Below are positions 51,221-60,465 of a stretch of 64,000 nucleotides of DNA, piece after piece. The stretch is from Arthrobacter sp. 260 (GTDB lineage Bacteria > Actinomycetota > Actinomycetes > Actinomycetales > Micrococcaceae). Location: positions 1 through 64,000 of the forward strand of contig NZ_JABFOE010000002.1 in NCBI RefSeq assembly GCF_013116745.1, in the 5' to 3' direction. Position numbers and translations under genes: made by a program. The notes beneath the pieces are model-generated. The model worked only from the letters and a program-made list of their open reading frames with translations. It had not been told where the DNA came from and searched no databases. Within the stretch, counting starts at the first letter, position 1; every line of letters begins with the position of its first letter.

Positions 51221-51721
51221 ATGGAATTTCAGATCCTGATGACCGTGCTGAGCGGCCTGCTGATCGTGGTGGGCGTCGCCGGTGTCATTGTGCCCATCCT
51301 GCCGGGTAGCATCCTGATCATCGGCTCGCTCCTGATGTGGGCACTAGTGGTTTCCAGCACCGCTGGCTGGGTGGCCTTTGGGGTTGGTGCGGTACTTGCC
51401 GTCGCCGGGTTGCTCGCCGGGGCCGTTCTGACCGGCCGGAAACTGCAACAGCGCCAGATCCCCGGCCGCTCAGTGGTGGTGGGACTGGTCACCGGGGTGA
51501 TCGGCATGTTCCTGATCCCGGTGGTCGGCCTGTTCGTCGGGTTTGCGGCGGGACTGTTCGCCAGCGAGTTCGCCCGCCAGCGCCAGTTTGCCCCCGCCCT
51601 CTCCTCCAGCGGGGCAGCGCTGAAAGCCACAGGAATCGGCATCCTCGTTGAGCTGGGCCTCGCGTTGCTCGCAGGAAGCGTCTGGGTGATCGGCGTCTGG
51701 GTGCACTTCGCCACCGTGTAG
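51221..51721 (+). CDS. DUF456 family membrane protein
   Basis: A 166-aa protein with four to five membrane segments and the DUF456 pattern: GVAGVIVPILPGSILIIGSL near the N-terminus and GVIGMFLIPVVGLFVGFAAG in the middle, followed by FASEFARQRQFAPAL. Function unknown across the family. Divergent from the preceding gene and 49 bp before an amidohydrolase gene on the same strand. Confidence 0.85.
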   Translation: MEFQILMTVLSGLLIVVGVAGVIVPILPGSILIIGSLLMWALVVSSTAGWVAFGVGAVLAVAGLLAGAVLTGRKLQQRQIPGRSVVVGLVTGVIGMFLIPVVGLFVGFAAGLFASEFARQRQFAPALSSSGAALKATGIGILVELGLALLAGSVWVIGVWVHFATV

Positions 51722-51770
51722 TGCCCGCCCTCAGAACTCACCGATTTTATTCACCGGCCCGGAGCGAACC

Positions 51771-53408
51771 ATGCAGCTCGATCTCATCCTCACGAACTCC
51801 CGGATCATCACCATGGATCCCACCCGCCCGACAGCGCACAGCCTCGGCATCCTCAACGGGAGGATTGTTGGGCTCGACGACGACCTCGCAGGGCTTGCGG
51901 CCCGGGACGTCATCGACCTGCATGGGAAGGTCCTCATCCCGGGCCTGAATGACGCTCACTGCCACACGGCGTGGTTCGGCCTCACCCTCGGCGAGGTGGA
52001 CCTGTCCCCGCTGACCGAACTCGACCAGGTCTATGCCCTGTTGCACGCGTCCGCTGAGACCCGCCCCGTGGGCGACGACGACGGCGGCTGGCTGGTTGCC
52101 AGCGGTTTCGATCACCACCGGTTTGGCGGCCGGTTTCCCGACCGTGCAGCCCTGGACAGGGTGGCAGCCGGACGGCCACTCTTTATCAGGCGGACCTCGG
52201 GCCACGGAGGTATCGCCAATACCGAGGCCCTGCGCCGTGCCGGCGTGCTGGCACCGGGGTTCTCTGACCCGGTGGGTGGCAGGGTGGTCCGGGACGAGTC
52301 GGGTGAGCCGACCGGTCTGCTGCAGGAAACGGCTCAGGCATTGGTGCTCGACCTGCTCCGCCCTTACCCAAGGCATACGCTCGTCGCTGCAATTGACCGG
52401 GCGACCGCCCGGTACGCGCGGGAAGGCATCACCAGTTTCACCGATGCCGGGGTTGGTGGGGGCTGGATTGGGCACGCGCCGGACGAGTTGGGCGCATTCC
52501 AGGACGCCCGGGCAGCGGGAAAACTCCATGCCAGGGCCCAGCTGATGCCAGCGATCGAAACGCTGGAGTCCGCTTCAGGTGCCGGCCTGGGGCTGGGGAT
52601 GTACAGCGGGTTCGGGGACGATGTCCTTTCCCTGGGGCCGGCGAAGATCTTCCTGGATGGCGCCCTGTCAAGTGAGACCGCTGCCCAGACCGAGCCCTAC
52701 GCCACCGGATCCTTAAACCAGGGGTACCTGCTGGACGAACCGGCAGCCCTGCAACGGCAGATGGTGGATGCGCATCGGGCCGGCTGGTCGATCGCCGCCC
52801 ACGCCATCGGTGACGCTGCTATCGACCTCGCGATCGACACCTTCGCCCACCTTCGTGCGCAGGGGCGCGTCGGACTCGACGGACCGGCCCGGTTGCCGCA
52901 CCGGATTGAGCATGCGGCGGTCGTCAGGCCGGACCAGTTGGCAGCGCTGGCCGCACTGGGCGTCGCGGTAGCGCCGCAGGCGTCCTTCTTCCACCCGATC
53001 GGGGACGCAATGGCCCGCTCGCTCGGGCCGCTCAGGTCTGCGTTCACTTACCGGGCGAAGTCATTCCTCGAGGCGGGGATCCGGTTGGCCGGGAGCTCGG
53101 ACCGGCCGTGCGCGGACGGCACGGCGTTGCGCTCCATCCAGGCGTATGTCGACCGGCTGACGTCCAGCGGCGCCGTCTTTGGGTCCGAGCACGAGAGGCT
53201 CAGCGCCGAGGAAGCCCTCCGGATTCATACCGTCGGATCCGCGGATGCCACCGGGTTCGGCCGGGAGAAGGGGATGTTGGCCGCCGGAATGCTCGCCGAC
53301 TGTGCGGTGCTGGCCGAGTCACCGCTGGAGGTGCCCACCCACCAGATTGCCGACATCGAGGTAGTGGCAACCCTGATGGGTGGGCGGTTCACCCACGACC
53401 AGCTGTGA
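51771..53408 (+). CDS. YtcJ-like amidohydrolase
   Basis: Metal-dependent amidohydrolase of 545 aa. The HxH metal motif is in GLNDAHCHTAWFG; further ligand segments are RTSGHGGIANTEAL, SIAAHAIGDAAIDLAID (His), HRIEHAAVV (His) and AGSSDRPCADG (Asp), the full set seen in YtcJ/AepA-type proteins. It probably hydrolyses an amide or N-formyl-type bond in the cytoplasm; the substrate is not predictable. Convergent with the GH15 gene, 9 bp away, with no room for a terminator. Confidence 0.88.
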   Translation: MQLDLILTNSRIITMDPTRPTAHSLGILNGRIVGLDDDLAGLAARDVIDLHGKVLIPGLNDAHCHTAWFGLTLGEVDLSPLTELDQVYALLHASAETRPVGDDDGGWLVASGFDHHRFGGRFPDRAALDRVAAGRPLFIRRTSGHGGIANTEALRRAGVLAPGFSDPVGGRVVRDESGEPTGLLQETAQALVLDLLRPYPRHTLVAAIDRATARYAREGITSFTDAGVGGGWIGHAPDELGAFQDARAAGKLHARAQLMPAIETLESASGAGLGLGMYSGFGDDVLSLGPAKIFLDGALSSETAAQTEPYATGSLNQGYLLDEPAALQRQMVDAHRAGWSIAAHAIGDAAIDLAIDTFAHLRAQGRVGLDGPARLPHRIEHAAVVRPDQLAALAALGVAVAPQASFFHPIGDAMARSLGPLRSAFTYRAKSFLEAGIRLAGSSDRPCADGTALRSIQAYVDRLTSSGAVFGSEHERLSAEEALRIHTVGSADATGFGREKGMLAAGMLADCAVLAESPLEVPTHQIADIEVVATLMGGRFTHDQL

Positions 53409-53417
53409 GACAGGACG

Positions 53418-55208
53418 TTAGTCGCCGTCGGCCAGGGACAGGGCTGCGGTAATGAGTGCGAGGTGGCTCAACCCCTGGGGGAGGTTGCCCATGAACTCGT
53501 GGCGCTCGTCGCCGTCGATCATCTCGGCGAGCAGGCCGACGTCGTTCGCCAGTGGCAGTAACTCCTCCATCTGGGACTTTGCCTCGTCAGCACGGCCAAC
53601 CTGGGCAAGTGCCGCGACCATCCAGTAGGCGCAGGCGACAAACGTGGATTCTTCCTGCTGCATACCGCTATACCGGTAGAGCAGGGGGCCGGCGCCTAGC
53701 TCATCGCGAAGCGCGTCAATGGTAGAGGACATCCGGGGGCCGCGTTCGTACCCGCTGATCGCGTGGAGCAGGATTGATGCGTCCAGTTCCTCCGAGCCGG
53801 GATACCAGACGTAGCTCTGGCGCTCCTCCGACCAACAATTCTCTTCCACCCAATCGCGGATCCGATCGCGTTCAGCGCGCCACCGCTCGGCCGGTCGCTG
53901 CAGTTGGCCGGCCTCGGACAGTTTCACCGCGCTGTCCAGGGCGTGCCAGCACCCGAGCTTGGAGGTGGTGTAGTGCCGCTCCTCCGGGAGCTCCCAGATC
54001 CCGGCGTCACGCTGCTGCCAGGTGTCGCACGCCTGGTCGGCGATGTCAGCGAGCTGGCGGGAGGTGGTGGGGTCAAGCACGTGCCCTGCTTCGACGTACA
54101 ACCGCACGATGTCGAAGAGGTCGCCGAAGACGCCCAGTTGGAGTTGGCCCGCGGCGGGGTTGCCGTCGACGACGGGGCCGATTCCGCGCCAGCCGGGAAG
54201 GTCGGGGGTACGGGTGCCCTGCGGTGTGTCCCCGTTGAGGCGGGTGAAGACCTGCATGTCGCGGCCCTGGGTGCGCAGGTTCTTCAGCATCCAGGACACG
54301 GCCGCGTGCACCTCTTCGCGCACCCCGGTCCGCACGAGGGCGTGGAGAGTGTAGGCCGTGTCGCGTAGCCAGGTGTACCGGTAATCCCAGTTCTTGCCGC
54401 CGGCCCTGCTCTCGGGGAGCGAGGTGGTGGCCGCGGCGGCGATCGATCCGGACGGGCTATGGATCAGCAGCTTCAGGGTGAGCGCGCTGCGCAGCACCTC
54501 GTCGGCGTAGGGGCCGTCGTAGCTGAACTCCCTGGACCAGGTCTGCCAGTTGGCGATGGTCCGGTCCACACCGGCGTCCACCGACTGCGGATCGGGGAGT
54601 GGGAGCGGTTCGTCGTGGGTGGAGACGATGCCCACGAGGTGCCGGGAGCCGGGGCTGGTGGTCAGGGTGCCAGAGATTGCCTGGCCCTCGATCGACACCT
54701 CACCCTCGTTGATCCCGCGCACACCCAGAGCGGTGCCATTGATGCGGAGGATCGCGCCGTGGTCACTGGATTGCACCCAGGGAGAGGCGGTCTGGAAGCA
54801 GTTGCCCGGGCGGATGGCCCAGCGCATGGGGACGTGACCGGTGAGGCCATCGATCCGTCGGGCCAGCTCACCCCAGGGGAGCCTGCCCGCCACGCCGGTG
54901 TTCAGCGAGTCGGTGACCCGCGCCGTACCGGACGAGGTGGTGTACGTGGTGGTCAGCACGTTGGTGCCTTCGACGTAGGCGCGCTCTGTGGTGAACGGTT
55001 CGGAGGGGCACAGTTCCAGCGCGCCGCCGTCGTCGGCGTCCAGCAGGCGCGCGAAAGGCGGCGCGGAGTCGAGATCCGGGGTGGGATACCAATCGATGGA
55101 GCCGTCATGTGCGATCAGCGCGACCGTTCGGCCGTCGCCGATCGCCGCATAGGATCGCAGGTCGACGTAGCCGTCTTGACGGTCGGCTAACTCGTTGTGG
55201 TCCGTCAC
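53418..55208 (-). CDS. Glycoside hydrolase family 15 protein (glucoamylase/trehalase-like)
   Basis: A 596-aa GH15 enzyme with an N-terminal beta-sandwich (DLRSYAAIGDGRTVALIAHDGSI) and a C-terminal (alpha/alpha)6 barrel. Catalytic Glu candidates are in DAGIWELPEERHYTTSK (general acid) and EESTFVACAYWMV (general base); the substrate loop KNWDYRYTWLRDTAYTLHAL is conserved. Actinobacterial members of this length often act as trehalases, so trehalose or a glucan is the likely substrate. GTG start 9 bp after a small 42-aa gene. Confidence 0.9.
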   Translation of the reverse strand: MTDHNELADRQDGYVDLRSYAAIGDGRTVALIAHDGSIDWYPTPDLDSAPPFARLLDADDGGALELCPSEPFTTERAYVEGTNVLTTTYTTSSGTARVTDSLNTGVAGRLPWGELARRIDGLTGHVPMRWAIRPGNCFQTASPWVQSSDHGAILRINGTALGVRGINEGEVSIEGQAISGTLTTSPGSRHLVGIVSTHDEPLPLPDPQSVDAGVDRTIANWQTWSREFSYDGPYADEVLRSALTLKLLIHSPSGSIAAAATTSLPESRAGGKNWDYRYTWLRDTAYTLHALVRTGVREEVHAAVSWMLKNLRTQGRDMQVFTRLNGDTPQGTRTPDLPGWRGIGPVVDGNPAAGQLQLGVFGDLFDIVRLYVEAGHVLDPTTSRQLADIADQACDTWQQRDAGIWELPEERHYTTSKLGCWHALDSAVKLSEAGQLQRPAERWRAERDRIRDWVEENCWSEERQSYVWYPGSEELDASILLHAISGYERGPRMSSTIDALRDELGAGPLLYRYSGMQQEESTFVACAYWMVAALAQVGRADEAKSQMEELLPLANDVGLLAEMIDGDERHEFMGNLPQGLSHLALITAALSLADGD

Positions 55209-55217
55209 GAACCGGGG

Positions 55218-55346
55218 TTAGCGGCCGTGCTTCTTGTCGTACCGGGTCTTGTTGGCGCGGGTGTTCTGGTTGTTGCCACGTCGTTTGTTCAACAGCTTGG
55301 AGGCAATGACGGGGACCAAAGTCCACAGGATTCTCTTCAGCAGCAC
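55218..55346 (-). CDS. Small basic protein (42 aa) upstream of GH15
   Basis: A short frame starting LLKRILWTLVPVIASKLLNKR: one hydrophobic helix followed by a strongly basic Asn/Arg/Lys tail ending YDKKHGR. AAGGA lies 7 bp before a GTG start. It ends 9 bp before the GH15 start, so the two form one transcription unit. No known family recognised. Probably membrane-associated. Confidence 0.65.
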   Translation of the reverse strand: MLLKRILWTLVPVIASKLLNKRRGNNQNTRANKTRYDKKHGR

Positions 55347-55447
55347 GACGTGTTCCTTATCTTTTGGGTGTTCGCGGCTTTCCGCGGGAAACCTAAGCTT
55401 ACTTAGAGTTCAGCCGGAAAGAAACTTCGGGCGACGCTGTGGGGCGC

Positions 55448-56947
55448 CTAGTCCGTGTGGGTCACGAAGTCCTTAAGTGCTGCCAGCTGGGCCAAACGGC
55501 ACTCGGGCTTGAGGTACATCATGTGCCCGGCCTCGTGATAGTGGTGGGTGAAGCGGGCCCTCATCTGGTCGGTCATCGTCATGTGGGCGAAGACGTATTC
55601 GGCGGCGAAGTGAGGGGTGGCGCCGTCCTGGTACCCGTAGTCGACGTGGACGCGGAGCGTGGGGTTGTGCACCAGCAGGCGCTCGAGGGTCTGGCTGACG
55701 TCGACGGGCGCGCCCTCGAACGTCTTGTAGCTCCATGGGTGGACCCGCGCGGTGAGCACCTCGTACGGCAGGTCGTTTTCGTAGCCCAACTCGGCACGGA
55801 CGTAATGGTTCATTGCTGCCGCGTAGGGGCCGGTGATCGCCCGGATGCTGGGGTCGTCGGTCATCGCCGAGTTCTGCAGGCTGACCGGCTGCGCCGTGAA
55901 CCGCCCGTCGATCCGGCCGACCGCGAGTCCGTCTTTCCGGAGCAGCTCGGCGGCGAATTCACCGTACTGCCAGCGTAGGTTGGTGCGCCGGATGAACCCC
56001 TCGTCGAGGGTGGTGATCGCGGCGAGCCGCGCGACGACGTCGTCGTACTCCTCGGGGGTGAGGCGGCTGCCCTGGGTGAGGGCGTACCCATAGTCCTTGG
56101 CAGCGAAGGTTTCGGCTTCACTGACGACGTCGGCCAGTTCGCGGCCGGGGTGGCGGCCGTGGAAGTGGGCGATCGCGGCATAGGTAGGGATGTGCAGGGC
56201 GTAGGGCAGGTCACTGCCGGGGAAGAACCGCAGCGTGGACATGTTCAGGACCGTCGAAATAAGCCCCAGCCCGTTGACGGCCATGCCGTAGGCGTCGAAC
56301 AGGCGGCCGGCGACGGCGACAGCGCGCAGGGTCCCGTAGGATTCGCCGACCAGGTACTTGGGGGAGAGCCAGCGGTTGTTGCGGGTGGTCCAGAGGCGGA
56401 TAACCTCGGCCACCAGATCGCGGTCCTCGATGAAGGCGTGGAACTCGTCCGACTTCTCGCCCTCGACCACCCGGGAGAAGCCGGTGTTGACGGGGTCGAT
56501 CATCACAAGGTCGCTGTGCTCAAGGAGGGTTTCCGGGTTGTCCACCAGGCCGTAGGGCGCTGGCGTCAGGGCGCCGGTGTCGCCGGAATCCACCCGGCGT
56601 GGACCGAGGAGGCCCAGGTGGAGCCAGATTGAGGCTGAGCCGGGACCGCCGTTGAACGCGAAGGTGACGGGACGTTCGGGCGGTGCAGTGCCGCCGTCGG
56701 GCGCTGAGTCCTCTGCGTCCTTTGTGTAGGCGACGATGAAAATCTCGGCCTTGGGCTTGAACCCGTCGGACTTGCCGTCCTTGGTTTCCTCACGGCGCAG
56801 GACCAGCCGGCCGGTGGTGCTGGTGTACTTCAGGCCCGAGGCAGTGGTGTGCTGCCGGGTGGCAAAGTCGTCGGTGACTTCTTTGACCTCGTTGACCTTC
56901 TCGGTTGTGGAGTCGGCGTTCTGGGGTTCTGTGGTTTCGTCAGCCAT
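55448..56947 (-). CDS. S10 family serine carboxypeptidase-like protein
   Basis: A 499-aa alpha/beta-hydrolase of peptidase family S10. The oxyanion region PVTFAFNGGPGSASIWLHLG, nucleophile GESYGTLRA, Asp in VHVDYGYQDGATP and His in HYHEAGHMMYLKP form the triad. There is no signal peptide: the N-terminus is acidic and Thr/Glu-rich, so it is probably cytoplasmic, as in many bacterial S10 proteins. Substrate unknown. Confidence 0.87.
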   Translation of the reverse strand: MADETTEPQNADSTTEKVNEVKEVTDDFATRQHTTASGLKYTSTTGRLVLRREETKDGKSDGFKPKAEIFIVAYTKDAEDSAPDGGTAPPERPVTFAFNGGPGSASIWLHLGLLGPRRVDSGDTGALTPAPYGLVDNPETLLEHSDLVMIDPVNTGFSRVVEGEKSDEFHAFIEDRDLVAEVIRLWTTRNNRWLSPKYLVGESYGTLRAVAVAGRLFDAYGMAVNGLGLISTVLNMSTLRFFPGSDLPYALHIPTYAAIAHFHGRHPGRELADVVSEAETFAAKDYGYALTQGSRLTPEEYDDVVARLAAITTLDEGFIRRTNLRWQYGEFAAELLRKDGLAVGRIDGRFTAQPVSLQNSAMTDDPSIRAITGPYAAAMNHYVRAELGYENDLPYEVLTARVHPWSYKTFEGAPVDVSQTLERLLVHNPTLRVHVDYGYQDGATPHFAAEYVFAHMTMTDQMRARFTHHYHEAGHMMYLKPECRLAQLAALKDFVTHTD

Positions 56948-57037
56948 GGCTAGAGCCTACCGGTAGTTCCCCGAGGCAACCAGTCGGGGTGGGTGGTGTG
57001 TCCGGGGCGGAATGCGGCGACGTCGTTTTTTTGGTTT

Positions 57038-57116
57038 GGTGAGCAACCTGGACATCGGAGAGCAGGATCTCGCTCACCGATGTCCAGGTTGACCCCTCCG
57101 GTCCAGGTTGCTCACC
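57038..57116. repeat. 79-bp palindromic element, copy 1
   Basis: Ends are perfect 16-bp inverted repeats (GGTGAGCAACCTGGAC and GTCCAGGTTGCTCACC). An internal inverted copy, CCGATGTCCAGGTT, can pair with the left end instead. It lies between the trkH stop and the S10 gene. The same element, also 79 bp, recurs at 58633-58711. Confidence 0.85.
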
Positions 57117-57129
57117 ATCATGAAGACTC

Positions 57130-58488
57130 CTAGCCGATGATGGGACGTTCCTCAGGGAGCCGGTAGAGAATGGGGCGCGAGGTGAGGGCGAGGGCCGAGG
57201 CTACGGTGATGGTGCCGATGCGGCCCATGAACATCAGCGCCATCAGCACCAGTTCCGCGCCGGTGGACAGTTCATAGGTGATGCCCGTGCTGAGCCCGAC
57301 GGTCGCGAAGGCCGAGATGGCTTCGAAAAGGGCCGCTTCCAGGCCGTAATCGGTGAAGGCGAGCAGCAGGACGGTTCCGAGCAGGACGGCCGCGATGCCC
57401 AGCAGCGCGACCGACAACGCCTGGCGTTGCACGGAGGAACTGACGGAGCGGCGCCCAACGGTCACCTGTTCGCGCCCGCGGATTTCGTTCCAGATGGCGA
57501 AGGCGAGGATCAAGAAGGTGGTGATTTTGATGCCGCCCGCCGTCCCGGCGCTGCCGCCTCCGATGAACATCAGGATGTTGGTGATCAACAGGGTCTCCGG
57601 TGCGGCGTCCCCGTAGTTGATGGTGTTGAAGCCGGCGGTCCGGGGGAAGACGCCACCGGCAATCGACGCCAGGATGCGGCCGCCGGTCGAGAGGGACCCC
57701 AGGGTTTCCGGACGGTCCCATTCAAACCAGGCAAAGAGTCCCGTTCCGACCGCGAGGAGGATCAGGGTGCCATATACGGTGAGCCGGACGTGGACGGTCC
57801 AGCTTTTGCGGGTCGGGTTCCCCCGCAACAATTCGATGAGCACGGGGAATCCTAGGCCGCCAAAGATGACGGCGACGCAGATCGGAAGGATGATCCAGGG
57901 GTCGGTGCCGAAAGGGATCAGGTTGTCGCTGAAGAGGGAGAATCCCGCGTTGTTGAAGGCTGAGATGGAGTGGAAGATGCCGTGCCAGGCGGCAGTGGGT
58001 AGGTCGTCCTCGTAGGCAATCCAGAACCTCGCGGTCAGCAGGATGGCGGTGATCGCCTCGAAGGCGAGCATGATGGTCGCCACCCGGATGAGTACCCCCT
58101 TCACATCACCGAGGTTCAGGGTGCGGCTTTCCGACTTCGCGACGAGTTGGGAGCGCAGCCCAAGGTTTTTGCGCACCAGGAGGGTCAGGAGCGTTGCGAA
58201 GGTCATGATGCCGAACCCGCCGATCTGGATGAGCGCCAGGATGACTGTCTGTCCAAAGGGGGTCCAGAAGGTGGAGGTGTCGACGTTTATCAGTCCTGTG
58301 ACGCAAACCGCGGAGACGGCAGTGAAGAGCGCCGGCATGAAGACTTCATCGCTCCCCGGAGTCCGTGAGAGCGGGAGCATCAGCAAACCGGCCCCACCGA
58401 GAATCGCGGCCAGGAAGGCGAGCGGCACCAATCGGACGGGGCTGATCGCTGTCAGTTCCATCCGTCGTTTGAGCTTTGTTGTGGCCAA
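57130..58488 (-). CDS. trkH: TrkH-family potassium transporter subunit
   Basis: A 452-aa K+ channel-like transporter with four membrane-pore-membrane repeats. Filter loops include TAVSAVCVTGLINVDT, SISAFNNAGFSL, GGGSAGTAGGIKITT and SAFATVGLSTGIT, with the expected Gly residues. Start is TTG 58488 (MATTKLKRR) or the ATG at 58461 (MELTAIS); neither has a strong ribosome binding site. No TrkA/KtrA regulatory subunit is adjacent. It is flanked on both sides by copies of a 79-bp repeat. Confidence 0.9.
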   Translation of the reverse strand: MATTKLKRRMELTAISPVRLVPLAFLAAILGGAGLLMLPLSRTPGSDEVFMPALFTAVSAVCVTGLINVDTSTFWTPFGQTVILALIQIGGFGIMTFATLLTLLVRKNLGLRSQLVAKSESRTLNLGDVKGVLIRVATIMLAFEAITAILLTARFWIAYEDDLPTAAWHGIFHSISAFNNAGFSLFSDNLIPFGTDPWIILPICVAVIFGGLGFPVLIELLRGNPTRKSWTVHVRLTVYGTLILLAVGTGLFAWFEWDRPETLGSLSTGGRILASIAGGVFPRTAGFNTINYGDAAPETLLITNILMFIGGGSAGTAGGIKITTFLILAFAIWNEIRGREQVTVGRRSVSSSVQRQALSVALLGIAAVLLGTVLLLAFTDYGLEAALFEAISAFATVGLSTGITYELSTGAELVLMALMFMGRIGTITVASALALTSRPILYRLPEERPIIG

Positions 58489-58632
58489 CGACAGACAACC
58501 CCATCACCTCGACGCCCGCATCTATCGCGGCTTCCGTGGACAGGCTATTGCCCAGAGGAGGAGGAACCGCCGGGTCTTGATGGATCCTTTACGCCCCAGT
58601 TTCGCCGGGGTGGCGTCGTCGTCGGCGGTTCT

Positions 58633-58711
58633 GGTGAGCAACCTGGACATCGGATAGCGGAATCTCTCTCACCGATGTCCAGATTGATGCGTTCGGTCCG
58701 GGTTGCTCACC
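58633..58711. repeat. 79-bp palindromic element, copy 2
   Basis: Same length and orientation as copy 1, differing by eye at about ten positions, mostly in the unpaired middle part. The left end is identical; the right end differs by one base (GTCCGGGTTGCTCACC). It lies between the DHA2 exporter stop and the trkH start. Confidence 0.85.
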
Positions 58712-58731
58712 AAAATCGGAGCTATCAGTGG

Positions 58732-60252
58732 TTACTTCGCCGCGTTCGTCTTGGCCGGGACGCCCGACGGCGACTCGTCGCCTGCCCAACCGGTCCGGCG
58801 CTGCGGCCGGGCGAAGAACAGCGCTGCGCCGAGGCCGATGAGGATGGCCGTAGCCGGAAGGAAGAGGGACTGTCCCATCGCTGCGGCGTACCCCGCCTGC
58901 AGGGTCTCCGGGAGTTGTTGTCCGGGAACGGCTTCGGCTCCGCCGTCGCCAATGTTGGCGGTCAGGCGGGAGAGCATCATCGCGGCGATCGCCGAGCTGC
59001 CCAGCACTGCACCGACCTGTCGGGTGGTGTTGTAGACCCCCGATCCGGCGCCCGCCGAGGCGCGGGGCAGGTTCCGGGTAGCCGTCAGTGAGACGGGCGC
59101 CCAGATCCCGGCGCTCGCCAGACCCAACAGGGAGATCGGCAGGAGGAGCGCCCACACCGGTACGTCGGGGGTCAGGATTGCCCCCAGCCAGAACAGGGAC
59201 ACGGACATGGCCGAGAAACCGAAGATCGCCATGTACTTGGGGTTGCCGCGCTGGACCAACTTGCCCACCAACGGCGCCAGGGACCCGGAGATGATCGCCA
59301 TCGGGGTGAGCAACAGTGCGCCCTCGGTGGGCGAGAAGCCGCGCACGTTCTGCGCGTACAGCATCAGCGGGATGGCGACGGTGGTGATTGCGAACCCCAT
59401 CGCGAAGATCGAGGTGTTACCCAGGGAGAAGTTGCGGTCCTTGAAGAGGCCCAGCGGCACCAGAGGTTCCTTGCGGTTGTACCGCTGCCAGAGGATGAAG
59501 GCGGCCAGCAGGACCACGCCGGTGATGATCAGGGACCACACGGAGATGGGGCCGGCGATGGTTCCCCAGTTGTAGGTTTCGCCCTCCTGGATACCGAACA
59601 CCAGGCAGAACATGCCACCGGCGCTCAGCACGACGCCCAGATAGTCGAAGCTGTGACTGTTGGTGGGGAGTTGCGGGACGAGCCGGTACGCGAGGATGAG
59701 CCCGACGACGCCGACCGGTGCGTTCACGAAGAAGATCCACTCCCAGCCAAGCGAGTCAACCAGGAGGCCGCCGAGCACCGGGCCGACGAGGGTCGCGACG
59801 CCGGCCACCGAGCCCCACAATCCCATGGCTGCCCCACGGCGTTCCGGCGGGAAGATCCGGGTGATGACCGCCATGGTCTGGGGTGTCATCATCGCAGCGC
59901 CGAGGCCCTGCAGGACCCGGGCAAGGATGAGCATTTCCACCGATCCGGCCAAGCCGCACAACACGCTGGCCAGGGTGAACACGGTCAGGCCAATCAGGTA
60001 GATGCGGCGCGGGCCGAACCGATCCCCGAGCCGGCCGGTGATCAGGAGTGGTACTGCGAATGCGAGAAGGTAGGCGCTGTTGACCCACACCACGCTGTCC
60101 AGGTCCGCGTTCAACCCGTTCATGATCGCCGGGATGGCGACTGAGACAATTGTGGAATCCACCAGGATCATGAAGAAGCCGATGACCAGCGCCCAGAGGG
60201 CTGGCCAGGCATTGATCTCGGTCTGCTCCTCAGCGGAGCGTTGTGTGGTCAT
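58732..60252 (-). CDS. DHA2-family MFS multidrug exporter
   Basis: A 506-aa, 14-span drug:H+ antiporter of the EmrB/QacA type: ALVIGFFMILVDSTIVSVAI in TM1 with the conserved Asp, GRLGDRFGPRRIYLIGL (motif A) and RVLQGLGAAMMTPQTMAVI with the following Pro-rich motif C region (GPVLGGLLVD). It probably exports toxic organic compounds. Divergent from the tRNA gene; ATG at 60252. Confidence 0.9.
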   Translation of the reverse strand: MTTQRSAEEQTEINAWPALWALVIGFFMILVDSTIVSVAIPAIMNGLNADLDSVVWVNSAYLLAFAVPLLITGRLGDRFGPRRIYLIGLTVFTLASVLCGLAGSVEMLILARVLQGLGAAMMTPQTMAVITRIFPPERRGAAMGLWGSVAGVATLVGPVLGGLLVDSLGWEWIFFVNAPVGVVGLILAYRLVPQLPTNSHSFDYLGVVLSAGGMFCLVFGIQEGETYNWGTIAGPISVWSLIITGVVLLAAFILWQRYNRKEPLVPLGLFKDRNFSLGNTSIFAMGFAITTVAIPLMLYAQNVRGFSPTEGALLLTPMAIISGSLAPLVGKLVQRGNPKYMAIFGFSAMSVSLFWLGAILTPDVPVWALLLPISLLGLASAGIWAPVSLTATRNLPRASAGAGSGVYNTTRQVGAVLGSSAIAAMMLSRLTANIGDGGAEAVPGQQLPETLQAGYAAAMGQSLFLPATAILIGLGAALFFARPQRRTGWAGDESPSGVPAKTNAAK

Positions 60253-60303
60253 TCTCTGAGGTTACTCCGGGTCTGGGCCGCGATTTGCTACAGTACTTTC
60301 TGC

Positions 60304-60376
60304 GGGGCTTTAGCTCAGTTGGTAGAGCGTTTCGTTCGCAATGAAAAGGTCAGGGGTTCGATTCCCCTAAGCTCCA
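60304..60376 (+). tRNA. tRNA-Ala (CGC)
   Basis: A 73-nt cloverleaf: acceptor GGGGCTT/AAGCTCC with one G-U pair, D arm GCTC-AGTTGGTA-GAGC, anticodon loop TTCGCAA (anticodon CGC, codon GCG) on a TTTCG/TGAAA stem, T arm AGGGG-TTCGATT-CCCCT, discriminator A. CCA is not encoded. TACAGT 10 bp upstream is a likely -10 box. Confidence 0.93.
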
Positions 60377-60465
60377 CTTGTCCCGCGGATGTGGGCTTCA
60401 TTCAAGGAGCGCATGACGCATTGAACCGGTTTCTTTGGTGGCACCGGTGAAGACCGCTCCGCAGC

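Noticed and set aside
60304..60376. Attachment-site duplication of the tRNA-Ala 3' end
   Set aside because: No second copy of the tRNA 3' end was seen in the window and no integrase gene is present; the possibility remains only beyond the right edge.
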